From NCBI GenBank assembly GCA_024362935.1, contig JANCRA010000116.1, positions 866,501-930,500 on the forward strand: a DNA stretch of 64,000 nt, given 5' to 3'. The stretch is from Setophaga petechia (Eukaryota; Chordata; Aves; Passeriformes; Parulidae). Below the pieces are notes generated by a model. The model searched no databases and was not told where the DNA came from. It saw only the letters and a list, made by a program, of their open reading frames with translations. How positions within the stretch are numbered: position 1 is the stretch's first letter; the number at the start of each line of letters is the position of its first letter. Position numbers and translations under genes: made by a program. This document shows, piece by piece, positions 62,335 to 64,000 of the stretch.

Positions 62335-62898
62335 CCCAGCCCAGCTGTCCCATCCCTGTCCCCATGTCCCCATGTCCCCATTTCCCTGTGTCCCCAGCCC
62401 AGCTGTCCCATCCCTGTCCCCATGCCCCCATATCCCCGTGTCCCCGTGTCCCCGTGTCCCCGTGTCCCCATGTCCCCATGTCCCCATATCCCCGTGTCCC
62501 CGTGTCCCCATGTCCCCATGTCCCCGTGTCCCCATGTCCCCATGTCCCCGTGTCCCCATGTCCCCATGTCCCCATGTCCCTGTGTCCCCATGTCCCCGTG
62601 TCCCCGTGTCCCCATGTCCCCATATCCCCATGCCCCCATGTCCCCGTGTCCCCATGTCCCCATGTCCCCATATCCCCATGCCCCCATGTCCCCGTGTCCC
62701 CATGTCCCCATGTCCCCATATCCCCGTGTCCCCGTGTCCCCATGTCCCCATGTCCCTGTGTCCCCATGTCCCCATGTCCCCGTGTCCCCATGTCCCCATG
62801 CCCCCATGTCCCCATGTCCCCATGTCCCTGTGTCCCCATGTCCCCATGTCCCCATGTCCCCATGTCCCTGTGTCCCCGTGTCCCCGTGTCCCCAGGCT
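62335..62898 (+). repeat. 9-bp satellite CCCCATGTC
   Basis: About 60 units of CATGTCCC(C) with CGTGTCCCC, CATATCCCC and CATGCCCCC variants arranged in longer recurring blocks (for example CATATCCCCATGCCCCCATG). Confidence 0.95.
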
Positions 62899-63214
62899 GG
62901 CCTGGCCTTGGCAGCCCCGCAGGGTCCCTGGCAGGAGCCAGGCTGAGCTGTCAGGGCTGTGGCTGCAGTCCCTGTGCCAGGCACCCACGGACAGGCTGTG
63001 GGCAGCCACAGCCGTGCCACGGTGACATTTCTGGGGCCAGGCTGGCTGACAGCAGGAAGGGAGGGGCGGGAGGGCTGTTCTGGGAGTGCTGCTTTCGTCT
63101 GTCTGCAGAGTTCAACCTTTGGGACAGGGCCAAACCCCCAAACTGAGCCTAAACTGAGAGCAGGGCAAAACCCGGCCCCGTTTGTCCTTCTCTGAGTGGC
63201 TGAGCCCCTGCAGG

Positions 63215-63475
63215 GGTGCTGCCATCCCCTGGGGACCTGCCATCCCCACAGGGACCTGCCATCCCCACAGGGACCTGCCATCCCCTGGGGTCCTGCCATC
63301 CCAGAGGGACCTGCCATCCCAGGGGTGCTGCCATCCCCTGGGGACCTGCCAGCCCAGGGGTGACCTGCCATCCCAGGGGTGACCTGCCATCCCCTGGGGA
63401 CCTGCCAGCCCAGGGGTGACCTGCCATCCCAGGGGTGACCTGCCATCCCAGGGGCGCTGCCATCCCAGGGGACTG
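63215..63475 (+). repeat. Minisatellite of 16-21 bp (CTGCCATCCCCTGGGGACC)
   Basis: About 14 units of GACCTGCCATCCCAGGGGTG and CTGCCATCCCCTGGGGAC. Confidence 0.93.
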
Positions 63476-63544
63476 CAGGCTTCCAGCAGATACCCATCAC
63501 CCTGGGATCTGGGCAAGGTCACACAGATCTGAGCAATGCAGGAA

Positions 63545-63558
63545 AATTTTTCTTTTTC

Positions 63559-63589
<31 letters not shown>

Positions 63590-63800
63590 TTTCTTTTTCT
63601 TTTTCTTTTTCTTTTTCTTTTTCTTTTTCTTTTTCTTTTTCTTTTTCTTTTTCTTTTTCTTTTTCTTATTTTTTTCTTTTTCCTTTTTCTTTTTCCTTTC
63701 TTCTTCTTCTTCTTCTTCTTCTTCTTCTTCTTCTTCTTCTTCTTCTTCTTCGTCTTTTTCATTCTTTTAGTCTTTTTTGTCTTTTTCATCTTTTTCACTT
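63545..63800 (+). repeat. TTTTTC hexamer then TTC trimer array
   Basis: About 140 bases of CTTTTT hexamers followed by about 18 TTC trimers and a degenerate TCTTTTTC tail. Nearly all pyrimidine on plus. A TTC run is GAA on the other strand, the Friedreich-type triplex former. Confidence 0.95.
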
Positions 63801-63944
63801 TCATTGTCTTTGCCATCTTCTTCATCTCCTTCTCTTCTCTGTCCTGTCACCCCTGGGTCACTCCAGCCTGTCCCCCCAGCTCCCACCCCATGTGCTGTCC
63901 AGCTGTGAGCTCAGCTCTGGCTCTTCCCTGTGGCTGGAAGGGAT

Positions 63945-64000
63945 GGCATGAGATAATGGGATGGGATGGGATAATGGGATGGGATGGGATAATGGGATGG
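63945..64000 (+). repeat. GGGATGGGATAAT microsatellite at right edge
   Basis: GATAATGGGATGGGATGG units continuing out of the window. Confidence 0.88.

Noticed and set aside
61641..63500. 619-codon minus frame with GHGDMGTW repeats
   Set aside because: Shadow of the CCCCATGTC satellite and neighbouring arrays in ADAM intron 3.

Overview
This window is vertebrate nuclear DNA, almost certainly from a bird and probably a passerine. The interspersed repeats that can be recognised are 3' ends of CR1 LINEs and AT-rich avian-type LTRs. The gene models are short exons in long introns, and an exceptional share of the non-coding DNA is GC-rich minisatellite. That texture is typical of a small, recombination-rich avian chromosome or chromosome end. 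Species and chromosome cannot be read from the sequence.

Two plus-strand protein genes are supported. (1) Positions 2076-39655 hold the 3' part of ALMS1 (Alstrom syndrome protein 1, centrosome and ciliary basal body). I can place 14 exons whose phases all join, giving 2,394 codons plus the stop. The gene starts left of the window. The chain ends in the ALMS motif, split over the last three exons, followed by a short 3' UTR with two AATAAA signals. Several exons carry in-frame tandem repeats: 26 x 13 residues, 9 x 10 residues, 9 x 10 Gln-rich residues, a 30-residue repeat, and a repeat next to the ALMS motif. (2) From 47983 to beyond the right edge lie the first three coding exons of an ADAM metalloprotease, best matched to ADAM33/ADAM13. 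They comprise the signal peptide and the start of the prodomain, and they begin in a CpG-rich promoter that directly follows a 690-bp GGAT-type array.

Layout: 1-2075 is ALMS1 intron with a minisatellite running into the first exon. 2242-39607 is ALMS1 exons and introns with CR1 pieces, three LTR-like remnants, a 51-bp inverted repeat and many arrays. 39656-40030 is the ALMS1 3' UTR. 40030-47700 is intergenic, mostly arrays, with two CR1 pieces and one orphan exon-like segment at 42147-42267. 47700-64000 is the ADAM gene, about 240 coding bases embedded in about 13 kb of intron dominated by tandem arrays, including a second CpG-rich block at 57430-58150.

The most unusual observation is that at several ALMS1 splice junctions the junction itself has been tandemly duplicated into the intron. 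This produces rows of decoy acceptors or donors that carry a little exon sequence. It is seen at the acceptor of 2076, the donor of 5672, the acceptor of 25732, the donor of 36038 and the acceptor of 39608, and more weakly at the donor of 26912. Two decoy acceptors are in frame and open. Five copies after 5672 are exactly 30 nt between AG and GT and would be frame-neutral micro-exons. Whether any are used needs RNA evidence.
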